A stretch of 64,000 nt of DNA from Rhodobiaceae bacterium UBA7804. Lineage in GTDB: Bacteria > Pseudomonadota > Alphaproteobacteria > Parvibaculales > Parvibaculaceae. Shown here one piece after another: positions 25,882-34,481 of this stretch (position 1 is the first letter of the stretch; every line of letters starts with the position of its first letter). Made by a program: the position numbers and the translations under genes. The notes below the pieces were generated by a model. It was not told the origin of the DNA. It saw only the letters and a program-made list of their open reading frames with translations, and ran no database searches. The DNA is taken from the NCBI GenBank assembly GCA_002480495.1, contig DLCG01000008.1:289363-353362 (forward strand), written 5' to 3'.

Positions 25882-27789
25882 ATGATGCAGCCGATGCTGA
25901 ACCGGCTTCTTCTTGCGCTCTGCGCCCTGGCCTTCACGCTCTGCGCGTCCCCAGACGGGCGCGCCGCAGAAGCCACATGCGAAATCGACAGACCAGTGAT
26001 GTTCGGCGGACTCGACTGGGACTCCAACGCCTTCAACACCGAAGTCGCGCGGATCATCCTCGAACGGGGCTATGGCTGCGAGACGGATGTCCTTCCCGGT
26101 TCGACCCTGCCGTTGATCACCGGGCTTGGCCAGGGCGACATCGACGTGATCATGGAAGTCTGGCGCGACAATGCGACGGAGCCCTGGGATGCGGCTGTCG
26201 AGGCAGGGAACGCGGTTTCGCTCGGGACGAACTTTCCCGATGCCGTGCAAGGCTGGTTCGTGCCGCGCTATGTCATCGAAGGCGACGCGGCGCGCGGCAT
26301 CGAGGCGATGGCACCCGATCTTCGCTCGGTTTCCGACCTCAAGGAACACTGGCAGCTCTTCCGCGATCCGGAGGTGCCGACCAAGGGCCGCTTCTATAAT
26401 TGCATTCTCGGCTGGAGCTGCGAGGAGCAGAGTACGCGCAAGCTGAAGGGCTATGGCCTGGACCGGTTCTATACGAATTTCCGGCCCGGCACAGGCGCTG
26501 CTCTGGCGGCCGCCATCGCCTCCGCCCATGAGCGGGGAGAGCCCATCCTCGCCTATTACTGGGGTCCGACATGGGTGCTCGGTGCCTACGATCTCGCAAT
26601 GCTCGAAGAGCCGCCCTACTCCGAAGCGGCCTGGGAAGCCTTCAACGCCGATCCTGAGCAAAATCCGCCAGTCGCATTCCCGACGGTGGAAGTGATCGTG
26701 GGGGCGAATGCGCAGTTCGTTCGCGACGCGCCGGAGATTTCGCAGTTCCTGCGCAACTACGAAACGAGCGGCCAGATGGTGAGCGAGGCACTCGCCTATC
26801 TGTGGGCGAATGAAGGCGCAACGGCGAGAGACGCCGCGCTTCATTTCATTGAAACGCGCGGCGATGTCTGGCGGGAATGGGTAAGCCCCGAGATCGCGGC
26901 TCGCGTCACGGGCGAACGTGAGACGATCGCGAAGAGCTTCCCGGTCACGCTTGAGTTTCCGGTCGAGCAATGGGTGAACGACGCGATGAAGCATTTCGTC
27001 GCGCAATATGGCGACGCCTTCCAGGCTGTGAGCAATATGCTGCTCGCCGTCATCGTCTCGCTTGAAGCATTGCTCAATTGGCTCCCCTGGTGGATTCTGA
27101 TCCTGACTGTTGCCGGGATTGCCTTCCACGCATCGCGGAAGCCGGTGCTTCCGCTCACGCTTGCGGCAACGCTTTTCCTTATCGGCCTTCTGGGCCTCTG
27201 GGATCTCGCGGTGCAGACCCTCGCACTGATGATCGTATCCGTGCTCGTTGCGGTTCTGATCGGACTGCCCGCCGGGATCGGCATGGCATCGAGCGGCCTG
27301 GCGCGCCGGATCATGCTGCCCGTACTCGACGCAATGCAGACGCTACCGAGTTTCGTCTATCTGATTCCGGCGCTGATGCTTTTCGGGCTCGGCAAGGTGC
27401 CGGCGCTGTTTGCAACGGTGATCTATGCGACGCCACCGCTGATCCGGCTTGTCGATCTCGGGCTCAGGAATGTCGACCCGCGGCTCGTGGAAGTCGCTGC
27501 CGACCTCGGCGCGGACGCGAAATGCCAACTCATCGACATCAAGCTGCCGCTGGCGCTGCCAAGCATCATGGCCGGTGTGAACCAAACGACGATGATGGCG
27601 CTGTCAATGGTGGTCATTGCATCGATGATCGGCGCTCGCGGCCTCGGCGAGGAGGTGCTGCTTGGCATCCAGCGGCTCGATATCGGGCGCGGCCTGGTGG
27701 CTGGCATCGCCATCGTGGCGCTCGCCATCGTCTTCGACCGGATCACGCAAGCCTATGGCGGCACTCGCGACAGAGTTCCGCCGCGCTAG
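25882..27789 (+). CDS. Glycine betaine/choline-type ABC transporter: binding protein fused to permease
   Basis: About 635 residues. A signal peptide (LLLALCALAFTLCAS) is followed by an OpuAC/ProX-type substrate-binding domain (about 35-345), with MFGGLDWDSNAFNTEVARIIL-like start and PILAYYWGPTW near 215 that supplies aromatic ligand residues. From about 385 a ProW-type permease follows, with six or so helices and the EAA-like DLGADAKCQLIDIKLPLALP loop. The order (binding domain first) is the reverse of Lactococcus OpuA. No ATPase gene is adjacent, so a partner must be encoded elsewhere. The start is uncertain among ATGs at 25864, 25882, 25885 and 25894. Confidence 0.85.
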   Translation: MMQPMLNRLLLALCALAFTLCASPDGRAAEATCEIDRPVMFGGLDWDSNAFNTEVARIILERGYGCETDVLPGSTLPLITGLGQGDIDVIMEVWRDNATEPWDAAVEAGNAVSLGTNFPDAVQGWFVPRYVIEGDAARGIEAMAPDLRSVSDLKEHWQLFRDPEVPTKGRFYNCILGWSCEEQSTRKLKGYGLDRFYTNFRPGTGAALAAAIASAHERGEPILAYYWGPTWVLGAYDLAMLEEPPYSEAAWEAFNADPEQNPPVAFPTVEVIVGANAQFVRDAPEISQFLRNYETSGQMVSEALAYLWANEGATARDAALHFIETRGDVWREWVSPEIAARVTGERETIAKSFPVTLEFPVEQWVNDAMKHFVAQYGDAFQAVSNMLLAVIVSLEALLNWLPWWILILTVAGIAFHASRKPVLPLTLAATLFLIGLLGLWDLAVQTLALMIVSVLVAVLIGLPAGIGMASSGLARRIMLPVLDAMQTLPSFVYLIPALMLFGLGKVPALFATVIYATPPLIRLVDLGLRNVDPRLVEVAADLGADAKCQLIDIKLPLALPSIMAGVNQTTMMALSMVVIASMIGARGLGEEVLLGIQRLDIGRGLVAGIAIVALAIVFDRITQAYGGTRDRVPPR

Positions 27790-27803
27790 CCGGAAATGAA
27801 CAC

Positions 27804-27828
27804 GGGCGCCGGATCGTCTCCGGCGCCC
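27804..27828. terminator. Strong hairpin between convergent genes
   Basis: A 10-bp perfect stem (GGGCGCCGGA with TCCGGCGCCC, loop TCGTC) lies between the transporter stop at 27789 and the acyl-CoA dehydrogenase 3' end at 27860. No T-tract is present; it may still slow or stop transcription from both sides. Confidence 0.45.
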
Positions 27829-27859
27829 GCCATCCCGACTTCGATTTTCGCGTTGGCGC

Positions 27860-29068
27860 TCAAAGACCGAGCACGGCCTTCGCCATGATGTTGCGCTGGA
27901 CCTCGTTCGATCCGGCATAGATCGACGCCTTGCGCAGCGAGAAATAATAGGGCGCGGCTGTGAAGGCACCCTCGGGCCCGACTTCCGGCTCGTTCGTTTC
28001 GGCCAGTCCGTTCTCGATTGTGGGCTGCGCATAATCGCCCAACACCTCGACCATGAGCTGCGAGACTTCCTGCTGGAGCTCGGTCCCGCGGCACTTCAGC
28101 AGCGAGCTTTCGGGACCAACATTGCCGCCGATCGAGAGCGAGGAGAAGATGCGAAGTTCCGTGAACTCCATAGCCGTGATCTGGCTGCGGAGATCGGCAT
28201 AACGCGCCTTGAAGGCAGGCGTATCGGCAACCGGCGTACCATCCACGAGAATGTCCTTCGCCATCTCGCGCACTTCGTCGAGCGCACTGTAGAGGCCCGG
28301 CGAATAGGGATTTCCGCGTTCGAACTCGAGCAGATACTTGGCGTAGGTCCAGCCCTTGTTTACTTCGCCGATCAGGTTTTCCTTCGGAACCTTCACATCC
28401 TCGAAGAAGACCTGGTTCACTTCCTGGTTCGGCGCGGGCGTACCGTCGAGGCAGACGATCGGGTCGACGGTGATGCCCGGCGTCTTCATGTCGATGAGGA
28501 GGAAGGAAATGCCTTCCTGCGGCTTGCCTTCATTCGAGGTGCGGACGAGGCAGAAGATCCAGTCCGCCCATTGCGCGACGGAAGTCCAGATCTTGGAGCC
28601 GTTGACGAGGAAGTGATCGCCCTTGTCTTCAGCCTTCGTCTTCAGCGAAGCGAGGTCGGAGCCCGAACCCGGCTCGGAATAGCCCTGACACCAGAGAACA
28701 TTCGTTTCGAGGATGTCCGGCAGGAAGCGCTTCTTCTGCTCGGGCGTTCCGAACTTCATGATCACCGGCGCCACCATGGTCGGGCCGAAGGGGATCGTAT
28801 GCGGCACGCCAGCGCGGCCCATCTCCACGTTGAAGATGTATTTCTGCGACTGGGTGAAGCCCGGCCCGCCATATTCCACGGGCCAGTTCGGCGCGAGCCA
28901 GCCCTTCTTCGCCAGGGCCTTCTGCCACTGGATGTGGGCTTCCTTGGTGATGTAGCCGTGCTTCGAACGAGCATGGAGACGGCGCATCTCCGGCGTGTAA
29001 TGCTCGTCGATGAACTGACGGACTTCCTGCCGGAAGGTTTCGTCTTCCTTGCTGAATGCGAGATCCAT
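27860..29068 (-). CDS. Acyl-CoA dehydrogenase, large-subunit type of heteromeric enzymes
   Basis: A 402-residue acyl-CoA dehydrogenase. YSEPGSGSDLASLKTKA near 130 and KIWTSVAQWADW near 155 are the flavin-site segments. The position of the usual catalytic glutamate (YEGT) reads YAGSNEVQ, so alanine replaces it. This substitution, plus the WPVEYGG and GFTQSQKYIF signatures, places it with the alpha2beta2-type enzymes known from pimelate and steroid side-chain degradation. It is last in a minus-strand operon after a crotonase and an ABM-domain gene. No partner small subunit is adjacent. Confidence 0.88.
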   Translation of the reverse strand: MDLAFSKEDETFRQEVRQFIDEHYTPEMRRLHARSKHGYITKEAHIQWQKALAKKGWLAPNWPVEYGGPGFTQSQKYIFNVEMGRAGVPHTIPFGPTMVAPVIMKFGTPEQKKRFLPDILETNVLWCQGYSEPGSGSDLASLKTKAEDKGDHFLVNGSKIWTSVAQWADWIFCLVRTSNEGKPQEGISFLLIDMKTPGITVDPIVCLDGTPAPNQEVNQVFFEDVKVPKENLIGEVNKGWTYAKYLLEFERGNPYSPGLYSALDEVREMAKDILVDGTPVADTPAFKARYADLRSQITAMEFTELRIFSSLSIGGNVGPESSLLKCRGTELQQEVSQLMVEVLGDYAQPTIENGLAETNEPEVGPEGAFTAAPYYFSLRKASIYAGSNEVQRNIMAKAVLGL

Positions 29069-29110
29069 TTTCGACTCTCTGGTTTCGGGCTCTTGGCTGC
29101 TGTTAGCGGA

Positions 29111-29407
29111 TCACTCGACCTTGTCGAGGAACTGAAGCGTCGGCGCGCCGCCGAGAACGGCACCGAGCGCCGGGCCGGCCGCACGGAAATAGTCCGTCTT
29201 GCCATGCGCGTCGAGATCGGCCTGCGTGGCGTACTGCTCCATGACGATATAGGTCGAGGGTTCGGACTTGGACTTGAAGAAGTCGTACTGGAGGCAGCCC
29301 TTCTCGTTCGCCTTCACCTTCGAGCGGAGATCCGCGAAGACTTTCTCGAATTCGGCTTCCTTGCCCGGCTGGACCGGAAGGGTGGCCACGATACCGATGA
29401 CACTCAT
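29111..29407 (-). CDS. ABM-domain protein (putative quinol monooxygenase, YgiN-like)
   Basis: 98 residues forming a single antibiotic-biosynthesis-monooxygenase fold. ATG 29407 begins VIGIVATLPVQPGKEAEFEKVF; the central KGCLQYDFFKSKSEPSTYIVMEQY and the DAHGKTDYFR helix follow the family pattern. Such small dimeric ferredoxin-like proteins include quinol monooxygenases and heme or polyketide oxygenases. RBS GGGAGCG precedes it. It lies between the crotonase (140 bp upstream) and an acyl-CoA dehydrogenase (42 bp downstream), suggesting a role in the same catabolic unit. Confidence 0.82.
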   Translation of the reverse strand: MSVIGIVATLPVQPGKEAEFEKVFADLRSKVKANEKGCLQYDFFKSKSEPSTYIVMEQYATQADLDAHGKTDYFRAAGPALGAVLGGAPTLQFLDKVE

Positions 29408-29547
29408 GTTTCGCTCCCGTTTGGCTTGGGCCGCGGGCCCATTTTCGTTGCCGGGGACTTTAGGGGCAAAGCCACCCGGCTTCAATGCGCGGTGAGCCGC
29501 AGCCTGTTCGAAGGCCACCGGCCCGCTGTTCAGTTTCGAACGCCCTC

Positions 29548-30348
29548 TCAGGCTCCCTTGTAGTCGGGCGCCCGCTTTTCGAAGAAGGCGTCGAGCGCTT
29601 CCTTGTGATCCTCGGTATGATGGGCAAGCGCCTGCATGGACGCCGACATCTCCATGATCGTGTCGAAGTTCGTCAGCATTCCCTGGCGGAGGAGCTGCTT
29701 CGTCATGCGTAATACGTCAGGGGCCTGATTGCAGATCTTTGCGGCAACGGCTTTTGCGCGGTCCATCAGCTCGGCTGCGGGGACGACCTCGGACACGAGG
29801 CCCCATTCCCTTGCGGTAGCGGCATCGATCGTGTCGCCCGTGTAGAGCAGCTCCGATGCGCGCGCCATGCCGATGATGCGCGGCAAAAGCCAGGCGCCGC
29901 CGTCGCCGGGCACGAGGCCGATCTTGAGGAAGGTCGCACCGAAAATCGCGCTGTCGGCGGCGATGCGCGTGTCGGCGAGACAAGCCACGTCGTTGCCGAG
30001 GCCGATCGCCGGACCATTCACGGCTGCGATGACCGGCACTTCGATGCCCCAGACCGATTTGACGATGCGGTGGATACCGTTGCGGTAGCGTTCGCGGATG
30101 TGAACGCCGGGACCGCCAAAGCCGTCGCCGCCCTCACGCATCGCCTTGACGTTGCCGCCCGCCGAGAAGGCCTTGCCGGCTCCGGTCAGAATCACGCAGC
30201 GAATTTCGCGATCCGCATTGATGCGCGCCGCGGCGGCCGAAAAATTCTCCGCATCCTCGGGAGCCCCAAGGGGATTGCGGCTCTCCGGCCTGTTAATCGT
30301 CAACGTAACGACGGGGCCATTCTTCTCGAAAATCAGGGGATCACTCAT
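29548..30348 (-). CDS. Enoyl-CoA hydratase/isomerase (crotonase) family protein
   Basis: 266 residues of the crotonase superfamily. The oxyanion-hole segments GAGKAFSAGGNVK near 55 and NGPAIGLGNDVAC near 113 are present. In the active site, GLVPGDGGAWLLPRIIG aligns with the hydratase segment, but the glutamate preceding it (mammalian Glu144) is a Phe in FLKIG. The second glutamate survives in ASELLYTGD. It may therefore be an isomerase or another crotonase activity, not a classical hydratase. It is the first gene of the minus-strand catabolic unit. Confidence 0.85.
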   Translation of the reverse strand: MSDPLIFEKNGPVVTLTINRPESRNPLGAPEDAENFSAAAARINADREIRCVILTGAGKAFSAGGNVKAMREGGDGFGGPGVHIRERYRNGIHRIVKSVWGIEVPVIAAVNGPAIGLGNDVACLADTRIAADSAIFGATFLKIGLVPGDGGAWLLPRIIGMARASELLYTGDTIDAATAREWGLVSEVVPAAELMDRAKAVAAKICNQAPDVLRMTKQLLRQGMLTNFDTIMEMSASMQALAHHTEDHKEALDAFFEKRAPDYKGA

Positions 30349-30564
30349 CGCCGGGCTGCCTCTCCTTTGTGCATTTTCTTTCGCTGCCTGTTGTCACGGC
30401 GTCTCATACGCCAAAAAAGGATGTTGTTCAGCCGGATTATGCGGCCTTAACCATGTCTCGGAAAACCTTATTAAGACTTTTCGCCGAGCCTCGACTTCAC
30501 AGCGCGGAAAGAGACCTGCGCGCGAATACGAGATCTGGCTTGGGCGGCCAAAAAGGGCACATCG

Positions 30565-32091
30565 ATGACAGCCGGCGAAATGCGGCAGAGAGATTCTGCG
30601 GCGCGACAAGCCCATTCGGGTGGCATGCGCGGCACGGAACAGCGAGCTCCGGGCAAGGGCACGCGAGACTGGCTGTCCGCTCTCCTGTCCCCTTCCGGGA
30701 AGGGAGAAGCGCTGAGCCCCGAGATACGCCTCGAACAGATGCGCATGTTCGCCGAGAGCCAGAAGCTGCCTCTGCCTTATGCCTTTCCTTTGCTGATGGT
30801 TCCCTATGCGGCGTGCTTCGCCGGTTCCATCGACTGGTACTGGCTTTCCATTCCCGTTCTGCTCGTCTTCGCGGCGGCCTGGCTCAATCGGCACAACATG
30901 GCAGCCTTTGGCGCCGCAAACCCCGAACCCGCCGACGTCGCCGGATGGGAAAAACGCTTCATCGCCATCTGCCTGCTTTTCTCCGCAAGCCTTGCATCCT
31001 CGGCATTCTTCTTCTGGGTGCCCGGCAACGAAATGCAGCAGGCCTATGTGCTCGCGACGCTGCTGCTCGTCATCGCGCCCGTTGCGCTCATATCGTCCTG
31101 CTACATGCCAGCCTTCTATGCCTCGATTCTGCCGCTGGCAGGCGCCGTGATCGGCCGGCTTATCCAGTACGGGGATATGCTTCATTTCTCGCTCGCCGCG
31201 GTGCTGCTCGTCTTCGCAGCACTTCTGTCTCAGCTCGCTACCCGCCTCAACGGGATCATGCTGCACTTGATCACGCTCCGTGAGGACAAGTCCGGCCTCA
31301 TCGAACAACTTTTCAAGGCGAAGCGCGAATCGGACGCCGCGCGGGCCAGGGCAGAAGAGGCGAACAGGGCGAAATCGCATTTCCTCGCCAATATGAGCCA
31401 CGAGCTTCGCACGCCGCTCAATGCAATCATCGGCTTTTCGGAAGTGATGGCCTCGGAGATTTTCGGCAAGCACACCGTGCCGACCTACCGGGAATATGCC
31501 GACGACATCAACCGTTCGGGGCAGCACCTGCTCGGTCTCATCAACGACGTGCTCGATCTTTCGCGCATCGAGGCAGGCCGTTTCCAGATCACGGAAGAGG
31601 ATGTGGACATCGTGCAGCTCGCCGAGGATTGCAGGCGCATCGTCGAAATCCGGGCGCAGGCGCAGCGCGTCAAGATCGTGTCGAATTTCGAGCCCGATCT
31701 GCCGATCGTCTTTGGCGACGCGCGGGCACTCCGCCAGACATGGATCAACCTGCTCACCAATGCCGTGAAATTCTCGCCGCCGGATTCCGAAGTGCTGATG
31801 TTTGCGCAGATGGAAGCAGGCGGCGAAATGCGCTTCGGCATTCACGACAATGGTCCGGGCATCGCGGAATCCGAGATCGAGAAGGTATTGCACGCCTTCA
31901 CGCAAGGCGCCTCCGGGCTTGCCCAGCCCGGCAAGGGCTCGGGCCTCGGCCTTTCAATCGTGAAAGGCCTGCTGGCGGTCCATGGCGGCCGCTTCGAGCT
32001 CAAGAGCCAGTATGGCCAGGGCACGCAGGCCGAATGCGTGTTGCCGCCGCAGCGGCTGCGCACGCGGCCTTCAATGGCACGGCGCGCCTAA
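30565..32091 (+). CDS. Membrane-bound sensor histidine kinase (orphan)
   Basis: 508 residues. The N-terminal third has about six hydrophobic helices (roughly 65-220) with no large periplasmic domain. A short coiled region (AKRESDAARARAEEANRAKSHF) leads to HisKA with the phospho-acceptor in NMSHELRTPLN (His near 277). The ATPase domain has an N box (WINLLTNAVKFSPP near 395), a G1 box (HDNGPGI near 430) and a G2 box (GKGSGLGLSIVKGL near 460). No response regulator is adjacent. The arrangement resembles alphaproteobacterial PleC/DivJ-like kinases without a PAS domain; the partner cannot be told. Confidence 0.9.
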   Translation: MTAGEMRQRDSAARQAHSGGMRGTEQRAPGKGTRDWLSALLSPSGKGEALSPEIRLEQMRMFAESQKLPLPYAFPLLMVPYAACFAGSIDWYWLSIPVLLVFAAAWLNRHNMAAFGAANPEPADVAGWEKRFIAICLLFSASLASSAFFFWVPGNEMQQAYVLATLLLVIAPVALISSCYMPAFYASILPLAGAVIGRLIQYGDMLHFSLAAVLLVFAALLSQLATRLNGIMLHLITLREDKSGLIEQLFKAKRESDAARARAEEANRAKSHFLANMSHELRTPLNAIIGFSEVMASEIFGKHTVPTYREYADDINRSGQHLLGLINDVLDLSRIEAGRFQITEEDVDIVQLAEDCRRIVEIRAQAQRVKIVSNFEPDLPIVFGDARALRQTWINLLTNAVKFSPPDSEVLMFAQMEAGGEMRFGIHDNGPGIAESEIEKVLHAFTQGASGLAQPGKGSGLGLSIVKGLLAVHGGRFELKSQYGQGTQAECVLPPQRLRTRPSMARRA

Positions 32092-32098
32092 TCGCGCT

Positions 32099-33184
32099 TC
32101 AGGCGGGCGGCAAGAGCTTCTTTTCCTGAAACAGCCGGAGATATTTCCGGAACATCTCTTCCGTATCGATGACTTCGTGAAAGCCGGCACGACGCAGTGC
32201 TATGGTGGAGACGATCGCGGCAGGCGTGTCGCGCTCGGCGCCATAGGCCATGGTGAAATCCGCATAGTGAAACGACTCGCCGACGAAGGACGCCATGTCC
32301 GGCGCGACGAGATCGTATTTCGCGCGGATCGCGTCCCACTCAGCCGCGCGCTTCGGCATTTGCGCTCCAAGCGACATGGGCGTCGCCTCGCCCGGTTCCA
32401 TGCCGAGCGCATCGGCAATGGCGGGCCAGACATTCTTCCAGACGAAAACATCGCCATTCGTGACGTTGAAGATGTCATTGCCCGCGCCGGCACGCGAGCC
32501 TGCCCATGAGATGGCATGGGCGAGGAGATCGGCATCGACGGCCTCGAGAACGGAAGAGGCACCGCCCGGAAAAGAGAGAGGCTTGCCTTCTTCCTTCAGT
32601 AGCGCGCCATAGACGCCGATGGCGGGGATAAGGTTCATCGCCGCGCCGAGCGAAAATCCGAAAATGATCTGCGGACGAAAGATCGTCCATGACCAATCCC
32701 TGCCCTGCTGCTTCGCGCGGATATATTCTTCCTGTTCCCAGTAAAAGTTCGGCTGCTCCTTCATTTCGTCGCGGTTTTCCCGCGCGGGGACGGAAAGCGG
32801 ACGGACATGCGCACCATAAGCCTTCGTTCCTTGAAGTACCGAGACATGACGCAGGCGGAAGGCTGATTTTTCGAGCGGATCGAAAAGATTTTCGAGCATG
32901 CGCTTGTTGGTTTCGATCTGATCGGCTTCGAACCAGCCCGCAACGAGACCAGGCTTCTCGTGGAGCGCGGCGTAGACGAGGCGCGTGACGTCGCCCATGC
33001 CTGCCATCGCTTCGGCACAGGCAGCGCGATCCGTGAGGTCGAGCGGGATATGCGTCGCGCCGAAGGTTTCGAAGGGACGGCGGCGGGAAAGCGCCGTGAC
33101 CTTGAATCCCTTTTCCGCGAAGTGCTTCATGGCCGCGAAGCCCACGAGCCCTGTCGCACCCGCGACAAGAATGTGTTCGCTCAT
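32099..33184 (-). CDS. PRISE-like SDR (progesterone 5-beta-reductase/iridoid synthase-like)
   Basis: A 361-residue atypical/extended SDR. The NADP-binding GATGLVGFAAMKHF (9-22) is followed by SRRRP near 33, HVSVLQGTKAYGAH near 112 and a PNFYWEQEEYI segment near 145 that provides the family's tyrosine. RPQIIFGFSLGAAMNLI follows near 170. These motifs define the PRISE family that reduces activated C=C bonds, such as enones, including steroid enones in plants. The lipid/steroid-like catabolic neighbourhood fits, but the substrate is unknown. It converges with the kinase gene (7 bp apart). Confidence 0.82.
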   Translation of the reverse strand: MSEHILVAGATGLVGFAAMKHFAEKGFKVTALSRRRPFETFGATHIPLDLTDRAACAEAMAGMGDVTRLVYAALHEKPGLVAGWFEADQIETNKRMLENLFDPLEKSAFRLRHVSVLQGTKAYGAHVRPLSVPARENRDEMKEQPNFYWEQEEYIRAKQQGRDWSWTIFRPQIIFGFSLGAAMNLIPAIGVYGALLKEEGKPLSFPGGASSVLEAVDADLLAHAISWAGSRAGAGNDIFNVTNGDVFVWKNVWPAIADALGMEPGEATPMSLGAQMPKRAAEWDAIRAKYDLVAPDMASFVGESFHYADFTMAYGAERDTPAAIVSTIALRRAGFHEVIDTEEMFRKYLRLFQEKKLLPPA

Positions 33185-33257
33185 TTCTTCTCCTCCCCGT
33201 TTCTATTGTTGGCACGAAGCGTAGAAGCGGGGACAAGGCAGGTCAAAGCGTGCAAAG

Positions 33258-33286
33258 AAAAGGCCGCTCCGGAGAGCGGCCTTTTT
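33258..33286 (-). terminator. Bidirectional terminator after the paired acyl-CoA dehydrogenases
   Basis: GGCCGCTC and GAGCGGCC form the stem with loop CGGA. A-rich and T-rich flanks on both sides allow function on either strand. It lies 20 bp after the stop of the small-subunit gene on the minus strand. Confidence 0.85.
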
Positions 33287-33306
33287 GCATTTCATGTCCG
33301 GGCAGC

Positions 33307-34437
33307 TTACGCGGCTTCGGAGTAACGCTTCAGCTGGTAGTCGATGTTGCCGAACTGCGTGTCGATCATCGTCAGGCGCTTGAAGTAGTGGCCGACATTG
33401 AGTTCGTCGGTCATGCCCATGCCGCCATGAAGCTGCACGGCCTGCTGGCCGACGAAGCGGCCGGCCTTGCCGATCTGAACCTTGGCGCCTGCTGCGGCCT
33501 TGGTGCGCTCGGCGTCGCCCTCGTCGAGCTTCAGGTTCACCATGTAGGTCATGGAGACGGACTGTTCATAGGCCATGAACATGTCGACCATGCGGTGCTG
33601 CAGCACCTGGAACTTGCCGATCGGCACGCCGAACTGCTTGCGCGTCTTGCAGTATTCGACGGTGGCGGTGTTCAGCTCCTTCATGCAGCCGATGGCTTCG
33701 GCCGAGAGGGCGGCGATCGCCTGATCCGTGATCTTCTCGACGAGGGGCAGGCCCTTGCCTTCCTGACCGATCAGCGCATCCGCATCGACCTTCACGTTCT
33801 CGAAGGTGATCTCCGAGGCACGGCGGCCATCGACCGTCGGGTAGTCGCGCGTGGAGACGCCGGCCGCCGACTTGTCGACGATGAAGACGGAGACGCCGTC
33901 ACGGTCGCGCTGGCCTCCGCTCGTGCGGGCGGTGACGATGAGCTTCTGGGCCCAGGGCGCGCCGAGCACGACGGCCTTGTAGCCGTTGATCACGTAGCCC
34001 GAACCGTCCTTCTTCGCCGTGGTGGTGAGGTCGGCCAGGTTGTAGCGGCCCTGCGGCTCGGCATAGGCGAAGGCCCAGACCGTCTCGCCGCCGACGATAC
34101 CCGGGATGTGCGCTTCCTGCTGCGCGGGCGAGCCGCCTTCACGCAGGAAACCGCCGGCGATCACAACCGTCTCGACATAGGGCTCGATGACGAGGTGACG
34201 GCCGAACTCTTCCATGACGATCATGGTTTCGATGGCGCCGCCGCCGAGACCGCCCATCTCTTCCGAAAAGGGCGCGGCGAGGAGGCCAAGCTCGGCGAAC
34301 TGCGCCCAGATTTCCGGACGCCAGCCATCGGCCGACTTCGCGACCTTGCGGCGCGTGTCGAAGTCATATTTGTCGCTGAGCAGGCTCTGCACGGTGTTGC
34401 GGAGCAGGGTCTGCTCTTCGGTGAACGAAAAATCCAT
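33307..34437 (-). CDS. Acyl-CoA dehydrogenase small subunit (PimD-like)
   Basis: A 376-residue acyl-CoA dehydrogenase homologue with the divergent features of the small partner in heteromeric enzymes. The flavin-site motif is weak (AFAYAEPQGRYNL), the CKTRKQFGVPIGKFQVLQHR helix near 262 is present, and QLHGGMGMTDELNVGHYFKRL near 333 is typical. The usual catalytic glutamate region is absent (MIDTQFGN). It follows the 395-residue subunit by 44 bp. Homologous pairs act on dicarboxylyl-CoA (PimCD) or steroid-derived CoA esters. Confidence 0.85.
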   Translation of the reverse strand: MDFSFTEEQTLLRNTVQSLLSDKYDFDTRRKVAKSADGWRPEIWAQFAELGLLAAPFSEEMGGLGGGAIETMIVMEEFGRHLVIEPYVETVVIAGGFLREGGSPAQQEAHIPGIVGGETVWAFAYAEPQGRYNLADLTTTAKKDGSGYVINGYKAVVLGAPWAQKLIVTARTSGGQRDRDGVSVFIVDKSAAGVSTRDYPTVDGRRASEITFENVKVDADALIGQEGKGLPLVEKITDQAIAALSAEAIGCMKELNTATVEYCKTRKQFGVPIGKFQVLQHRMVDMFMAYEQSVSMTYMVNLKLDEGDAERTKAAAGAKVQIGKAGRFVGQQAVQLHGGMGMTDELNVGHYFKRLTMIDTQFGNIDYQLKRYSEAA

Positions 34438-34481
34438 CTCTTCCGACCTTCCCCTGTTGGTGTTCTTCTTGCGTGCGGACC

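Noticed and set aside
25759..27129. A 456-codon open frame antisense to the transporter fusion
   Set aside because: It is a GC-rich shadow frame and runs through a strong intrinsic terminator.
30447..30454. TTAACCAT, a CtrA half-site form, 110 bp upstream of the histidine kinase
   Set aside because: Only one half is present and no second TTAA occurs at the required 7-bp spacing, so it is too weak to report as a site.
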